64,000 bases of DNA from Tautonia sp040717455 (lineage in GTDB: Bacteria > Planctomycetota > Planctomycetia > Isosphaerales > Isosphaeraceae), in NCBI RefSeq assembly GCF_040717455.1, contig NZ_JBFEFH010000004.1:278619-342618 (forward strand), in the 5' to 3' direction. The number at the start of each line of letters is the position of its first letter. Position 1 is the stretch's first letter. The notes beneath the pieces were generated by a model. It was not told the origin of the DNA and made no database searches. It saw only the letters and a program-made list of their open reading frames with translations. Of the stretch, positions 51,944 through 60,625 are shown in pieces. A program made the position numbers and the translations under genes.

Positions 51944-54900
51944 ATGATCCGCCTGACCTTCGGCCTCCTGCTCGTCGCGATCCCGGCCCTCCCCGCCCAG
52001 GCCGACGAGCGTCTCGAAGTCGTCGAGGGGACCGCCGTCTTCGTCGGCACCGAGAAACCGGCCGCCTTCGTCTCCCTCTCCTTCTCGCAAGGGGGGCACC
52101 CCGAAACCACCGTCACCACCGACGCCGACGGCCGCTTCCGGTGGATCCCCCTCCGCGTCCTCAACCTCCACGCCGGCGCCGAGGGCTCCAGCGGCCCCCT
52201 CTGCCGGATCCAGGTCCAGGACCCAAGGGCCTCCACCTGGGAGATCGTCCACGTCGGCCGAGGCCCCCTCAACGAGTCCTTCCGCCGCCACGCCGAGGAC
52301 CAGTACCTCGAATCGGCCGAGACCCGCTGGACTCGGGAGGACGGCGAACCCCACCTCCAGGTCCTCTGCCCCCCGACCGGCACCTCCGAGATCCGGCTGT
52401 TCGAATCCGACGGCACCCCGCTCGCCCATCGTGCCGTGGAGGTCTACCCCGAAGGCCGACGCTTCGGCTTCCACGGAGAGACCAGCGCCCGCCTCTCCGC
52501 CGCCACCGATGACGGGGGCCTCCTCCGCCTCCGCTGGGTCGAGGGGATGCAGCGCCTCCGCCTCGTCGTCCCCGAGGTCGGCTTCGGCGCCACCGGCTGG
52601 TTCGAGGTCGTCGGCGGTCAGGCCGTCCAGCCCCGGGTCCCCCGGCTCGCCCGGTTCGGCGCGGTCGAAGGGCGACTCGCCCCCGAGTTGATCGGCAAGG
52701 TCGACACGGTCGGCGTCGGCGAGACCCCCTGGAATTCCTCCCGGGCCCCGTGCGACGCCGACGGCCGCTTCACCCTCCGCCGGGTCCAGCCCGGCCCGCA
52801 GACCCTCCGGGCTTTCCTCGACGGCAAGCCGGTCCGGGTCGATCAGGTCAACCTCGCGGTCGTCCCCGGCCGGAGTATCGAGGGGGTCGTCCTCGGCCCC
52901 GCCCCTGAACCGCCCCCCGGCGCCCCGCAAGGGATGGGCGGGTTTGTCAATCGCGGCAATCCAGACGAGGAAATCACCTGGGTCGAAGGCGTCGTCACCG
53001 ACGCCCGTGGCCTCCCCGTCCCCGACGCCCCGGTCGCCGTCCGGGCCGAGTTCAACACCGGCATGCGGCTCGGGGGCGAACAACGCTCGACCACGACCGA
53101 CGCCCGGGGCGCCTTCCGCATCGCCGGGCCTTCCCATCAGTTCATGAGCACGCTCCTCGTCGTCGTCTCCCCGCAGGGCCGGCCCCCCGCCGTGGCGTAC
53201 GCCCCGGCCCCCTCGCCCGACGCCCCCGATCGCCCCCCCCTCGAAATCACCCTGGCCGACCGGGGAGGAACCCTGCTCGTCACCGTCCTGAAGGACGGCC
53301 GCCCCGTCCCGGACGCCGGGGTCCGTCTCGAACAGGCGAGCCCCTACGGGAACTTCTTCGCCCGGACCATGATCCTCGGCCCCCAGCGCGGCGCCGACGA
53401 CGACGCCGACCCCTTCTCCCGGCTCTCCCCGACCGCCACCACGGGTCCCGACGGCGTCGCCCGGTTCGACCACCTCCTGCCCGGCTCGTACCAGATCCGG
53501 GCCGCCGAAGGCCAGGCACCCCGCCTGGAGTTCCACTTCTGGAGGGTCGGGAACGATCCTCCCGTGCTCGGCATGGCCGACGGCATCGAGGTCGCCGACG
53601 GCCAGACCGTCGCGCACTCGGTCGCGCTCCAGCCGCGCCCCACCGAGCGCCGCTTCCGGGTCCTCTTCCCCGACGGCTCGCCGCTCGATTCCCGGGACTT
53701 CTTCATCACCTTGCCCCAGCCCGGCTCCTCCTCCTCCTTCGCGGTCGATGACGACGGCATCGGTGCCCACGCCTTCCAGGCCGCGGGAATCCACCAGGTC
53801 CTCGTCCGGTTCCGCGACTCGAAGCTCCACCCCAACCCCGACCGCGCCGAGCCCTTCTACGAGGCCACCGCCCAGGTCGCCGTCTCCGCCGCCGAGCCAA
53901 ATGGGGAGCCGATCCCGCTCCGCGCCGTCCGTCGCGGGCCCGCCACGCTCCAGATCCAATTGCGCGATGCCGACGGCCGGCCCGCCCCGGGGACGGCCCT
54001 GCTCGTCACTCCCGGCTGGGACGAATCGATCGACTTCGCCGCGACCACCGACGAGACTGGCCTGGCCCGGTTCACCGAACTGCCCAGCGGTTCCTACCGC
54101 ATCCGAGCCATCCTCGACGGCCTCGACCCGCCGCCGACCCTCACCTTCTCCGACGACCCGGACGCCGAACGCTTCCGCCGTCCGTTCGCCATCCTCGGCC
54201 GCGCCGTCGAGCTGGCCTCCGACGACGACCGGACGGTCGAACTCCGGGCCGAGCCGGTCGCCTACCTCGACGGCCTCCTGCTGCCTCGCCCCGGTTTCCA
54301 GGCCCGCAACGATCGGGTCAACGTCGCCGGCGATCCCGCCCGAGGCCGAATCGAGCCGACCGCCCGGCACGACCCCGAGTCCGGCCGATTCCGGATCGGT
54401 CCGCTCCCGATCGGCACCGCGTCCCTCTACATCACCAGGGTGATCGACCAGGACCACCGCTCGCTCGGCCCCGTCGAGGTCGACCTGGCCCAGGGGGTCA
54501 ACCGCCTGGAACTGCCCGCCCCCGCGGACGCCCCCGACCCCCGGGAGCGACGCTTCCCGGACCCGCCTCCGGCCGCCCGCGTCTTCCTCGAAAACGGCGA
54601 GGTCCCCGCCTTCGCCGCCCGGGCGTTGCTCTTCTCCCCGGCTTACGCGAGGCCGACCACCGAAGGGATCACCGATGCCTCGGGCCGCCTCTCCTGGAAC
54701 GGGCGCTGGATCTCCCTCGGCGAGGACGAGCCCCCCGGCCGCGTCCCCGCCCCCTCGGTCGCGGTCCGCCTGCCCGGCTCCAACGGCGCGGTCGTCCTCG
54801 GGGCCGACCAGCCCGAGGCGCGTCGCATCGTCCTGCCCCCCCCGGTCGCCGCCTCGGGCCGCGTCACGATCGGCGGCCGGCCACTCGGCGACCGCCTCGG

Positions 54901-55408
54901 CCAGATCCGGGTGTCGGCCCAGCATCAGGGCGGCGGCGACCTCTCGCTCGCCCTCAGCCTCGAAACCACCGCCGACGCCGACGGCGCGTTCCTCCTCGCC
55001 GGCCTGACCCCCGGCCGCTACCTCGTCCAGGCATCCCGCGACCGGATCTGGACCTCCCCCGCCATCGAATTCGTCGCCGCCGAGGGGGAACCCCTCCCCG
55101 ATCTCGCCCTCGACATCCCCGAGCCCGGCGCCCCGATCTCCCTCCAGGTCGTCGACGCCTCCGATCGCCCCGTCCCCGATTGCCCCTTCCAGGTCCTCCG
55201 CCCCGCGGGCCCGTACGCCGACCTCTGGCCGACCTCGCTCCGCACCGACTCCACCGGCTCGGCCCTGCTGCTCGGCCTCGAGGCCGGCGAGCACTCCCTC
55301 CGGATCGACGGCGCCTCCGCCCCCGTCACCCTCGCCGTCCCCCCCCGCGATGCCGACCATCCCGAGCCGGTCCCGATCCAAGTCGTCCTCCCCGATCCGG
55401 CCGACTGA
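51944..55408 (+). CDS. Large secreted protein of repeated carboxypeptidase-regulatory-like domains
   Basis: 1154 residues from ATG 51944. Signal peptide (LTFGLLLVAIPALPAQA). The chain is a run of about eight to ten beta-sandwich (CarboxypepD_reg/CNA-B-like) units, each with DADGRF/DARGAF/DETGLARF turns and closing strands such as GSYQIRA or GRYLVQA: for example TVTTDADGRFRW, TTTDARGAFRIAG, TTGPDGVARFDHLLPGSY, TTDETGLARFTELPSGSY, TDASGRLSWNG, TADADGAFLLAGLTPGRY. No catalytic motif, anchor or sorting signal recognised. Probably a surface or periplasmic scaffold or adhesion protein. 113 bases after mutM; independent gene. Confidence 0.8.
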   Translation: MIRLTFGLLLVAIPALPAQADERLEVVEGTAVFVGTEKPAAFVSLSFSQGGHPETTVTTDADGRFRWIPLRVLNLHAGAEGSSGPLCRIQVQDPRASTWEIVHVGRGPLNESFRRHAEDQYLESAETRWTREDGEPHLQVLCPPTGTSEIRLFESDGTPLAHRAVEVYPEGRRFGFHGETSARLSAATDDGGLLRLRWVEGMQRLRLVVPEVGFGATGWFEVVGGQAVQPRVPRLARFGAVEGRLAPELIGKVDTVGVGETPWNSSRAPCDADGRFTLRRVQPGPQTLRAFLDGKPVRVDQVNLAVVPGRSIEGVVLGPAPEPPPGAPQGMGGFVNRGNPDEEITWVEGVVTDARGLPVPDAPVAVRAEFNTGMRLGGEQRSTTTDARGAFRIAGPSHQFMSTLLVVVSPQGRPPAVAYAPAPSPDAPDRPPLEITLADRGGTLLVTVLKDGRPVPDAGVRLEQASPYGNFFARTMILGPQRGADDDADPFSRLSPTATTGPDGVARFDHLLPGSYQIRAAEGQAPRLEFHFWRVGNDPPVLGMADGIEVADGQTVAHSVALQPRPTERRFRVLFPDGSPLDSRDFFITLPQPGSSSSFAVDDDGIGAHAFQAAGIHQVLVRFRDSKLHPNPDRAEPFYEATAQVAVSAAEPNGEPIPLRAVRRGPATLQIQLRDADGRPAPGTALLVTPGWDESIDFAATTDETGLARFTELPSGSYRIRAILDGLDPPPTLTFSDDPDAERFRRPFAILGRAVELASDDDRTVELRAEPVAYLDGLLLPRPGFQARNDRVNVAGDPARGRIEPTARHDPESGRFRIGPLPIGTASLYITRVIDQDHRSLGPVEVDLAQGVNRLELPAPADAPDPRERRFPDPPPAARVFLENGEVPAFAARALLFSPAYARPTTEGITDASGRLSWNGRWISLGEDEPPGRVPAPSVAVRLPGSNGAVVLGADQPEARRIVLPPPVAASGRVTIGGRPLGDRLGQIRVSAQHQGGGDLSLALSLETTADADGAFLLAGLTPGRYLVQASRDRIWTSPAIEFVAAEGEPLPDLALDIPEPGAPISLQVVDASDRPVPDCPFQVLRPAGPYADLWPTSLRTDSTGSALLLGLEAGEHSLRIDGASAPVTLAVPPRDADHPEPVPIQVVLPDPAD

Positions 55409-56025
55409 CCGATCAGGCCCCCTCGCCTGGAACCGTCTCGGACATCCCGATCGATTCTTATCCTCCCCCAGCCGCCGACCCCTCATCCCGCGAACGCTGG
55501 GAGCAGAGCAAGCCATTCTCAACCCTCACCCCCTCTGGGGGAGAGGGTGGCCGTCAGGCCGGGTGAGGGGTGCCTGGGCCGATCGCCTCACCCCGCGATC
55601 CTCCCTCCTTGGCGACCAGACCACTTCTTTCCCGCCCTCGCGGCTCTCGAGACGATCGAACCGCGTCCCTTTTCTCGCCACCGCCTTCTACCTCCCATCG
55701 ACCGCTCTCGCGGGTCAGGGAGGCCCGCGGCCCGAACGAACCGCCTCGCGCAGGCGGGGACCGCTCGAATCGCACCGATCCGCCGGAACCGCCCCGCCTC
55801 GGTGAGCCCCCGCGGACCCGACACCCCCACCCGGCAGCGTCGCCGCAATCGTCCCGGATCGTCTAGGCGACGGTGCCGCGATCGGGTATCCTGGGACGCA
55901 TTCCAGGGAAGGACCCGCACCGAGGATCGCTAGCGTCTCGGATCAAGCCGATCGGACCCCGTCGCGTCCGTCGCCTTCGATCGTCGCGTGTTCGTGTGCT
56001 CCGAGCGTCCCGACGGAGACCGCCG
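55409..56025. other. Intergenic region with a dispersed cloverleaf repeat
   Basis: 617 bases between the large secreted protein and the sensor kinase. It holds a palindromic repeat element (55523-55569) and otherwise low-complexity, C-rich sequence. I see no supported gene; the short frames here lack ribosome binding sites and known motifs. Confidence 0.55.
55523..55569. repeat. Cloverleaf palindromic intergenic repeat
   Basis: Outer arms CCCTCACCC (55523-55531) and GGGTGAGGG (55561-55569) enclose two small hairpins: CCCTCT/AGAGGG (55531-55536 / 55542-55547) and GGCC-GTCA-GGCC (55549-55560). This CCCTCACCC...GGGTGAGGG layout is a common dispersed intergenic repeat of GC-rich bacteria, probably REP-like. 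One copy seen in the window. Confidence 0.75.
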
Positions 56026-58059
56026 GTGTCGTATCGCACCTTCAAGCACCTGCTCGGCGAGACGAGCCTGGAGCGGAAGTGCCGGTTCATCTTCGGCGGC
56101 GGCATCCTGCTGCTGGTCACGATCAGTTTTTATATCTACGGGCGCAAGACCGAGAGCCTCGTCATCGGCCAGAGCCGCCAGGCCGCCCGGATGCAGGTCA
56201 AGCCGATCCTCGAGGAGATCCACCTCAAGGCCGCCCTCGTCCGCCCCGAGCTGGCCCCGATCGTCGACAAGGTCTCGCGCGAGCTGACCCCCAAGGACGG
56301 CTTCCAGCACTTCGACTGGCACGTCGTCAAGCCGTTCGCCGAGGAGGCCGACCGCCGCCCCCGGGACGACTTCGAGCGCCGGATCGTCGACCGCTTCCTC
56401 CAGGCCGCCGTCCGCCAGCGCGGCGACTGGGACGCCAACGGCCTGACCCGACCCTACAGCTTCCCCGACGGCACCCCGGCCGAGTACACCGAGATCGGCC
56501 AGGACCGCTCCGAATACACCTATGTCCAGGCCGTCCTGTTCCGGCCCGGCTGCATCGCCTCCTGCCACGCCCGCCCGGCGACCGACCCGGTCCCCGCGAT
56601 GGTGCCGATCGACATGACGAGCCTGGGCGACGAGGACGACCCCGGCGCGACCCTGCCGCCGATCGAACCGCCCGACGCCCCCCTCGACGACGAGCCCGGC
56701 CTCTCCTCCGCGGCCCAGTATCACGACATGATCCGCCTCGACGAGTCGGGCAAGTACGCCCGCACCCAGCCCGGCGACCTCGCCGGCGTCGTCCTGGTCA
56801 AGCTGCCGATGGAGCAGACCAACAAGGCCATCAACCGCAACCGGGCCATCCTCATCGCCACCGCCCTGGTCACGGCCATCCTGGCCATGTTCGCCTCCTG
56901 GACGATCGTCCGCTACATCATCGTCCGGCCCGTGAAGCACCTGCGCGAGGTCTCCGACGCCATCGCCGCCGGCCGCCTGAACATCCGCAGCCGCATCCAG
57001 ACCGGCGACGAATTCGAGGAGCTCTCCCACGCCTTCAACCGCATGCTCCACAACCTCGTCGCCATGCAGCAAGAGCTGCGCGACGTCAACGGCGACCTCG
57101 ACCGCAAGGTCGACGAGCTGGCCCAGGCCAACATGGCCCTCTACGAGATGAACCGGATCAAGAGCGATTTCCTCGCCACCATGAGTCACGAACTCCGGAC
57201 CCCCTTGAATAGCATCATCGGGTTCTCCGAGGTCCTCTCCGGCAACGATCAGCTCGGCGAGAAGCAGCGCCGCTACGCCTCGAACATCCAGAACAGCGGC
57301 CGGATGCTCCTGTCGATGATCAACGACATCCTCGACCTGGCCAAGATCGAGTCCGGCAAGATGGAGGTCCGCGCCGACGACTTCTCGGTCCGCGAAGTCT
57401 GCGAGACCCTCGCCGTGCAGATGCGCCCCATGGCCGAGCGCAAGAGCATCGAGCTGGAATGCCGGCTCGACGAGGCCATCCCCCTCGTCCGCCAGGACCA
57501 GGGCAAACTGCGTCAGATCGTCTACAACCTCCTGTCCAACGCCCTCAAGTTCACCCCCGAAGGGGGCCGCGTCGTCCTCTCGGCCAGGGCCGAAGGCCGC
57601 TCCATCGTCGTCGCCGTGGCCGACAACGGCATCGGGATCGCCGCCGAGGACCGCGAGGTGATCTTCGAGAAGTTCCGCCAGGCCGGCATCCCCGGCCAGT
57701 CGGCCGACGTCCTGATCCGGGAGCACCAGGGGACCGGGCTCGGCCTCTCCATCGTCCGCGAACTGGCCCGCATGCTCGGCGGCGACGTGAGCCTCGACAG
57801 CGAGCCCGGCCGCGGCAGCACCTTCACCGTGACCATCCCGCAGCAACTCCCCGGCGACCGCCGCATCGAGGTCGCCCTCTCCGACACCACCATCGACCTG
57901 TCCAAGGCCCGGCGGATCGAGCACCACCCCGCCTCCTCGACCGTCGGCGCGGCCCCCGCCCCCGCCCCCGCCCACCCCGGTCCCGACCGACGCCCCCGGC
58001 CCGAGGCGTTTCGGGCCCGCTCCGGGCTCCGGATCGACCCCGCCCAACCGGAATCGTAG
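56026..58059 (+). CDS. Membrane sensor histidine kinase with a CX3CH-containing sensor domain
   Basis: 677 residues from GTG 56026 (GGAG nearby; a longer frame from 55873 gives an unlikely Arg-rich leader). Two membrane helices (21-39 and about 275-300) flank a periplasmic domain of the DUF3365/Tll0287 type: IGQSRQAARMQVKPIL, YSFPDGTP and C176-x3-C180-H181. Then HAMP, HisKA with H388 in MSHELRTPLNS, and HATPase_c with N box LSNALKFTPEGG, G1 DNGIGIA and G2 GTGLGLSIV. A Pro/Ala-rich C-terminal tail lacks a receiver. No response regulator adjoins. Confidence 0.9.
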   Translation: MSYRTFKHLLGETSLERKCRFIFGGGILLLVTISFYIYGRKTESLVIGQSRQAARMQVKPILEEIHLKAALVRPELAPIVDKVSRELTPKDGFQHFDWHVVKPFAEEADRRPRDDFERRIVDRFLQAAVRQRGDWDANGLTRPYSFPDGTPAEYTEIGQDRSEYTYVQAVLFRPGCIASCHARPATDPVPAMVPIDMTSLGDEDDPGATLPPIEPPDAPLDDEPGLSSAAQYHDMIRLDESGKYARTQPGDLAGVVLVKLPMEQTNKAINRNRAILIATALVTAILAMFASWTIVRYIIVRPVKHLREVSDAIAAGRLNIRSRIQTGDEFEELSHAFNRMLHNLVAMQQELRDVNGDLDRKVDELAQANMALYEMNRIKSDFLATMSHELRTPLNSIIGFSEVLSGNDQLGEKQRRYASNIQNSGRMLLSMINDILDLAKIESGKMEVRADDFSVREVCETLAVQMRPMAERKSIELECRLDEAIPLVRQDQGKLRQIVYNLLSNALKFTPEGGRVVLSARAEGRSIVVAVADNGIGIAAEDREVIFEKFRQAGIPGQSADVLIREHQGTGLGLSIVRELARMLGGDVSLDSEPGRGSTFTVTIPQQLPGDRRIEVALSDTTIDLSKARRIEHHPASSTVGAAPAPAPAHPGPDRRPRPEAFRARSGLRIDPAQPES

Positions 58060-58214
58060 CCCGCTCCCTCGACCCGACCCCTCGCGTGCCGATCAATCGG
58101 TAGATTCACTCACGTCCGTCCGCCCATACGTCCCAGGATCAGCCTCCGAAGCTCGTTCGTTTCGCCTTGCATCGTGACTTTCGCCCTGCCTCCCGATCAC
58201 CGAGACGACACCCG

Positions 58215-60143
58215 ATGAGCGCGCATCACTCCCCTTCGTCAGGCAACCCGTCCGGCCCGAGACGGCCCCTCATCCTCTGGGGCCTCGCCATCGGCGCGGT
58301 CCTGGTCCTCTTCACCGTCGCCGCGATCATGAGCCATCGCGCCTCGACGATCGAATCCTGGACCTACGGCCAGTTCCGCCGCGGCCTCGTCGACGGGCAG
58401 GTCAAGTCGGTCCAGCTCGGGGCTCGGAGCCTCGACGCCGAACTCCGCTCCGCCGACGCCGACGGCAGCCCCAGGCGCATCCGGGCCACCTGGTCCGGCG
58501 CCCAGGCCGACCCCGACCTGACCACCCTGCTCGATCAACACGCCGACGACTACGAATACCAGCGCGACATCGGCCCGATCGCCTCCGGCATCGCCACGCT
58601 CGCCGTCGTCGTCCTGCTGCTCCTCGGCCTCTTCCTCATCACCCGAGGGGGCGGCCTCGGCCCGGCCATGGCCTTCACCCGCAGCAAGCCGAAGGCCCGC
58701 GACCAGTCGTCTCGCCGCGTCACCTTCGACGACGTCGCCGGCCTCCGCGAGGCCGTCGAGGAACTCCAGGAGGTCGTCGGCTTCCTCAAGACCCCCGAGC
58801 GTTACGCCGCGCTCGGCGGCCGGATCCCCAAGGGGGTCCTCCTCGTCGGCCCCCCCGGCACCGGCAAGACCCTGCTCGCCCGGGCCGTCTCGGGAGAGGC
58901 GGGCGTCCCCTTCTTCGCCCTCTCCGGCTCCGATTTCATGGAGATGTACGTCGGCGTCGGTGCCGCGCGGGTCCGCAACCTCTTCGCCAAGGCCGAGGCC
59001 AAGGCACCCTGCCTGATCTTCATCGACGAGATCGACGCCATCGGCAAGGTCCGATCCTCGGGCGCCTCGGGTGCCCAGGACGAGCGCGACCAGACCCTCA
59101 ACCAGCTCCTCGTGGCGATGGACGGCTTCGACGCCAACAGCGGCATCATCGTCATGGCCGCCACCAACCGCCCCGAGACGCTCGACCCGGCGTTGATCCG
59201 CCCCGGCCGCTTCGACCGCCACATCCGGGTCGACCCGCCCGACCTCGTCGGCCGCGAGCAGATCCTCAAGGTCCACTCCCGAGAGGTCCCGCTCTGCGAG
59301 CAGCTCGACCTCCGCCAGGTCGCGGCCATGACCTCCGGATTCGCCGGGGCCGAGCTGGCCAACCTCGTCAACGAGGCCGCCCTGCTCGCCGCCCGCAAGG
59401 GGAAGGACCGGGTCGAGCGGGCCGACTTCGAGCAGGGGTTCGAGCGCATCCTCGCCGGCCCCGAGACCCGCGGCCGGGTCATGCGACCCGACGAGCGCCG
59501 GCGGATCGCCGTCCACGAGGCCGGCCACGCCCTCGTCTCCGCCAGCCTCCCCGGCACCGACCCCGTCCACAAGGTCACCATCATCGGCCGGGGCAACGGC
59601 ATGGGCGGGTTCACCATGTACCGGCCCGAGGAAGACCGCTTCCTCCACACGACCGAGTGGCTCATGCACTGCCTCGCCGGCCTGCTCGGCGGCACCGCGG
59701 CCGAGGAACTCGCCCTCAATTCCATCTCCGACGGCGCGACCAGCGACCTGCAGCGCGCCACCCAGATCGCCCGGCGCATGGTGACCGACTTCGGCATGAG
59801 CCCCAACCTCGGCCGCGTCTGCTACGGCATCGACCCCTCGTCCGGCCAGGGCGGCCCCGGCTGGAGCGAGCGGACCATCCGCGAGATCGACCTCGAGGTC
59901 CGCCGCCTCCTCGACGAGGCCCTCGCCCTCGCCCACTCCCTCCTCCGCCGCCGCGCCGGTGCGCTCGTCGCCCTCACCGAGCTGCTCCTCGACCGCGAGA
60001 CGATCGACGCCGCCGAGCTGCACGCGGTCCTCGATTCCCACCCCGACCCGACGCCCCCCCCGCCAACCCCCTCGGGCCTCGCCTCCCCGCCCGATCGCCC
60101 CTCGCCCCGATCCCTGGCGTTCCGGGGCGTCGAACCGAACTGA
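58215..60143 (+). CDS. ftsH: FtsH-family membrane AAA metalloprotease
   Basis: 642 residues, ATG 58215. Two transmembrane helices (about 32-52 and 130-155) flank a short FtsH_ext domain (WTYGQFRRGLVDGQVKSV). AAA: VTFDDVAGL, Walker A GPPGTGKT near 212, pore FMEMYVGVGAARVR, Walker B CLIFIDEIDAIG, SRH TNRPETLDPALIRPGRFDR. Zinc protease HEAGH near 434 with the third ligand in the SDGATSDLQRAT region. Degrades membrane and short-lived cytosolic proteins. The tail is Pro-rich. One of several FtsH paralogues usual in planctomycetes. Confidence 0.95.
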   Translation: MSAHHSPSSGNPSGPRRPLILWGLAIGAVLVLFTVAAIMSHRASTIESWTYGQFRRGLVDGQVKSVQLGARSLDAELRSADADGSPRRIRATWSGAQADPDLTTLLDQHADDYEYQRDIGPIASGIATLAVVVLLLLGLFLITRGGGLGPAMAFTRSKPKARDQSSRRVTFDDVAGLREAVEELQEVVGFLKTPERYAALGGRIPKGVLLVGPPGTGKTLLARAVSGEAGVPFFALSGSDFMEMYVGVGAARVRNLFAKAEAKAPCLIFIDEIDAIGKVRSSGASGAQDERDQTLNQLLVAMDGFDANSGIIVMAATNRPETLDPALIRPGRFDRHIRVDPPDLVGREQILKVHSREVPLCEQLDLRQVAAMTSGFAGAELANLVNEAALLAARKGKDRVERADFEQGFERILAGPETRGRVMRPDERRRIAVHEAGHALVSASLPGTDPVHKVTIIGRGNGMGGFTMYRPEEDRFLHTTEWLMHCLAGLLGGTAAEELALNSISDGATSDLQRATQIARRMVTDFGMSPNLGRVCYGIDPSSGQGGPGWSERTIREIDLEVRRLLDEALALAHSLLRRRAGALVALTELLLDRETIDAAELHAVLDSHPDPTPPPPTPSGLASPPDRPSPRSLAFRGVEPN

Positions 60144-60282
60144 CCCGCAGCCGCTCCCCGACCAGCCCGACAAGAAATCCGGGGGAGCGTCGAACCCCTT
60201 TCTGTACGCCCCCGATCGGTCGCCCGGCCTCGTCCGGGCGCCGCGATCGCATCCCAAGCGTCTCAGGTTCGGAGGCCCCCTC

Positions 60283-60486
60283 ATGTCGAATGTCTGGACC
60301 GCCGTCGCCTCGATCCCCTGGTTCGGCTGGATCGCCATCGTCGCAATCACTTCGGGATCGATTGCTGGCATCTTCAATTCCTGGTTTCGTCATCGCGAAC
60401 GCATGGCGATGATTTACCAGGGCATCCATCCCGACTCCGCCGAGCCCAATCCCGGCGAGTCGAAATCGTCGGTCCCCGAGCTTTGA
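60283..60486 (+). CDS. 67-residue single-helix membrane protein, unknown
   Basis: 67 residues; GGAGG lies eight bases before ATG 60283. One transmembrane helix (IPWFGWIAIVAITSGSIAGIF), then a basic stretch SWFRHRERMAMIYQGIHPD and an acidic/Ser tail. The RHRERMAMIEQG-like segment after one helix is shared by many small bacterial membrane proteins of unknown role (phage-shock PspB-like length and layout). Downstream of ftsH by 139 bases, ended by a terminator. Confidence 0.75.
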   Translation: MSNVWTAVASIPWFGWIAIVAITSGSIAGIFNSWFRHRERMAMIYQGIHPDSAEPNPGESKSSVPEL

Positions 60487-60524
60487 CGCCGCTCGGCCCG
60501 GCCCCCGCCCCCCTCCGCCCCATC

Positions 60525-60551
60525 CCCGGGGACCGATCTCCCCGGGTTTTT
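60525..60551 (+). terminator. Rho-independent terminator after the small membrane protein
   Basis: CCCGGGGA (60525-60532), 6-base loop, TCCCCGGG (60539-60546), then five T (60547-60551). 38 bases past the stop codon. Confidence 0.85.
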
Positions 60552-60579
60552 CAAGCAACACACGCACATGCAATGATTC

Positions 60580-60613
60580 GGCTCGCCGGCCGGCAACGCC
60601 CGGCCGGCGAGCC
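60580..60613 (-). terminator. Terminator-like hairpin after the FG-GAP gene
   Basis: A 14-bp perfect stem (60580-60593 with 60600-60613; GGCTCGCCGGCCGG) around a 6-base loop, 12 bases past the stop of the minus-strand gene. No T tract in the minus direction, so stem-only termination. Confidence 0.6.
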
Positions 60614-60625
60614 CGGACCCGGTGG

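Noticed and set aside
51875..55522. 1215-residue minus-strand open frame
   Set aside because: Gly/Glu/Asp-rich antisense shadow of the secreted repeat protein; the plus-strand frame has a signal peptide and repeated domains.
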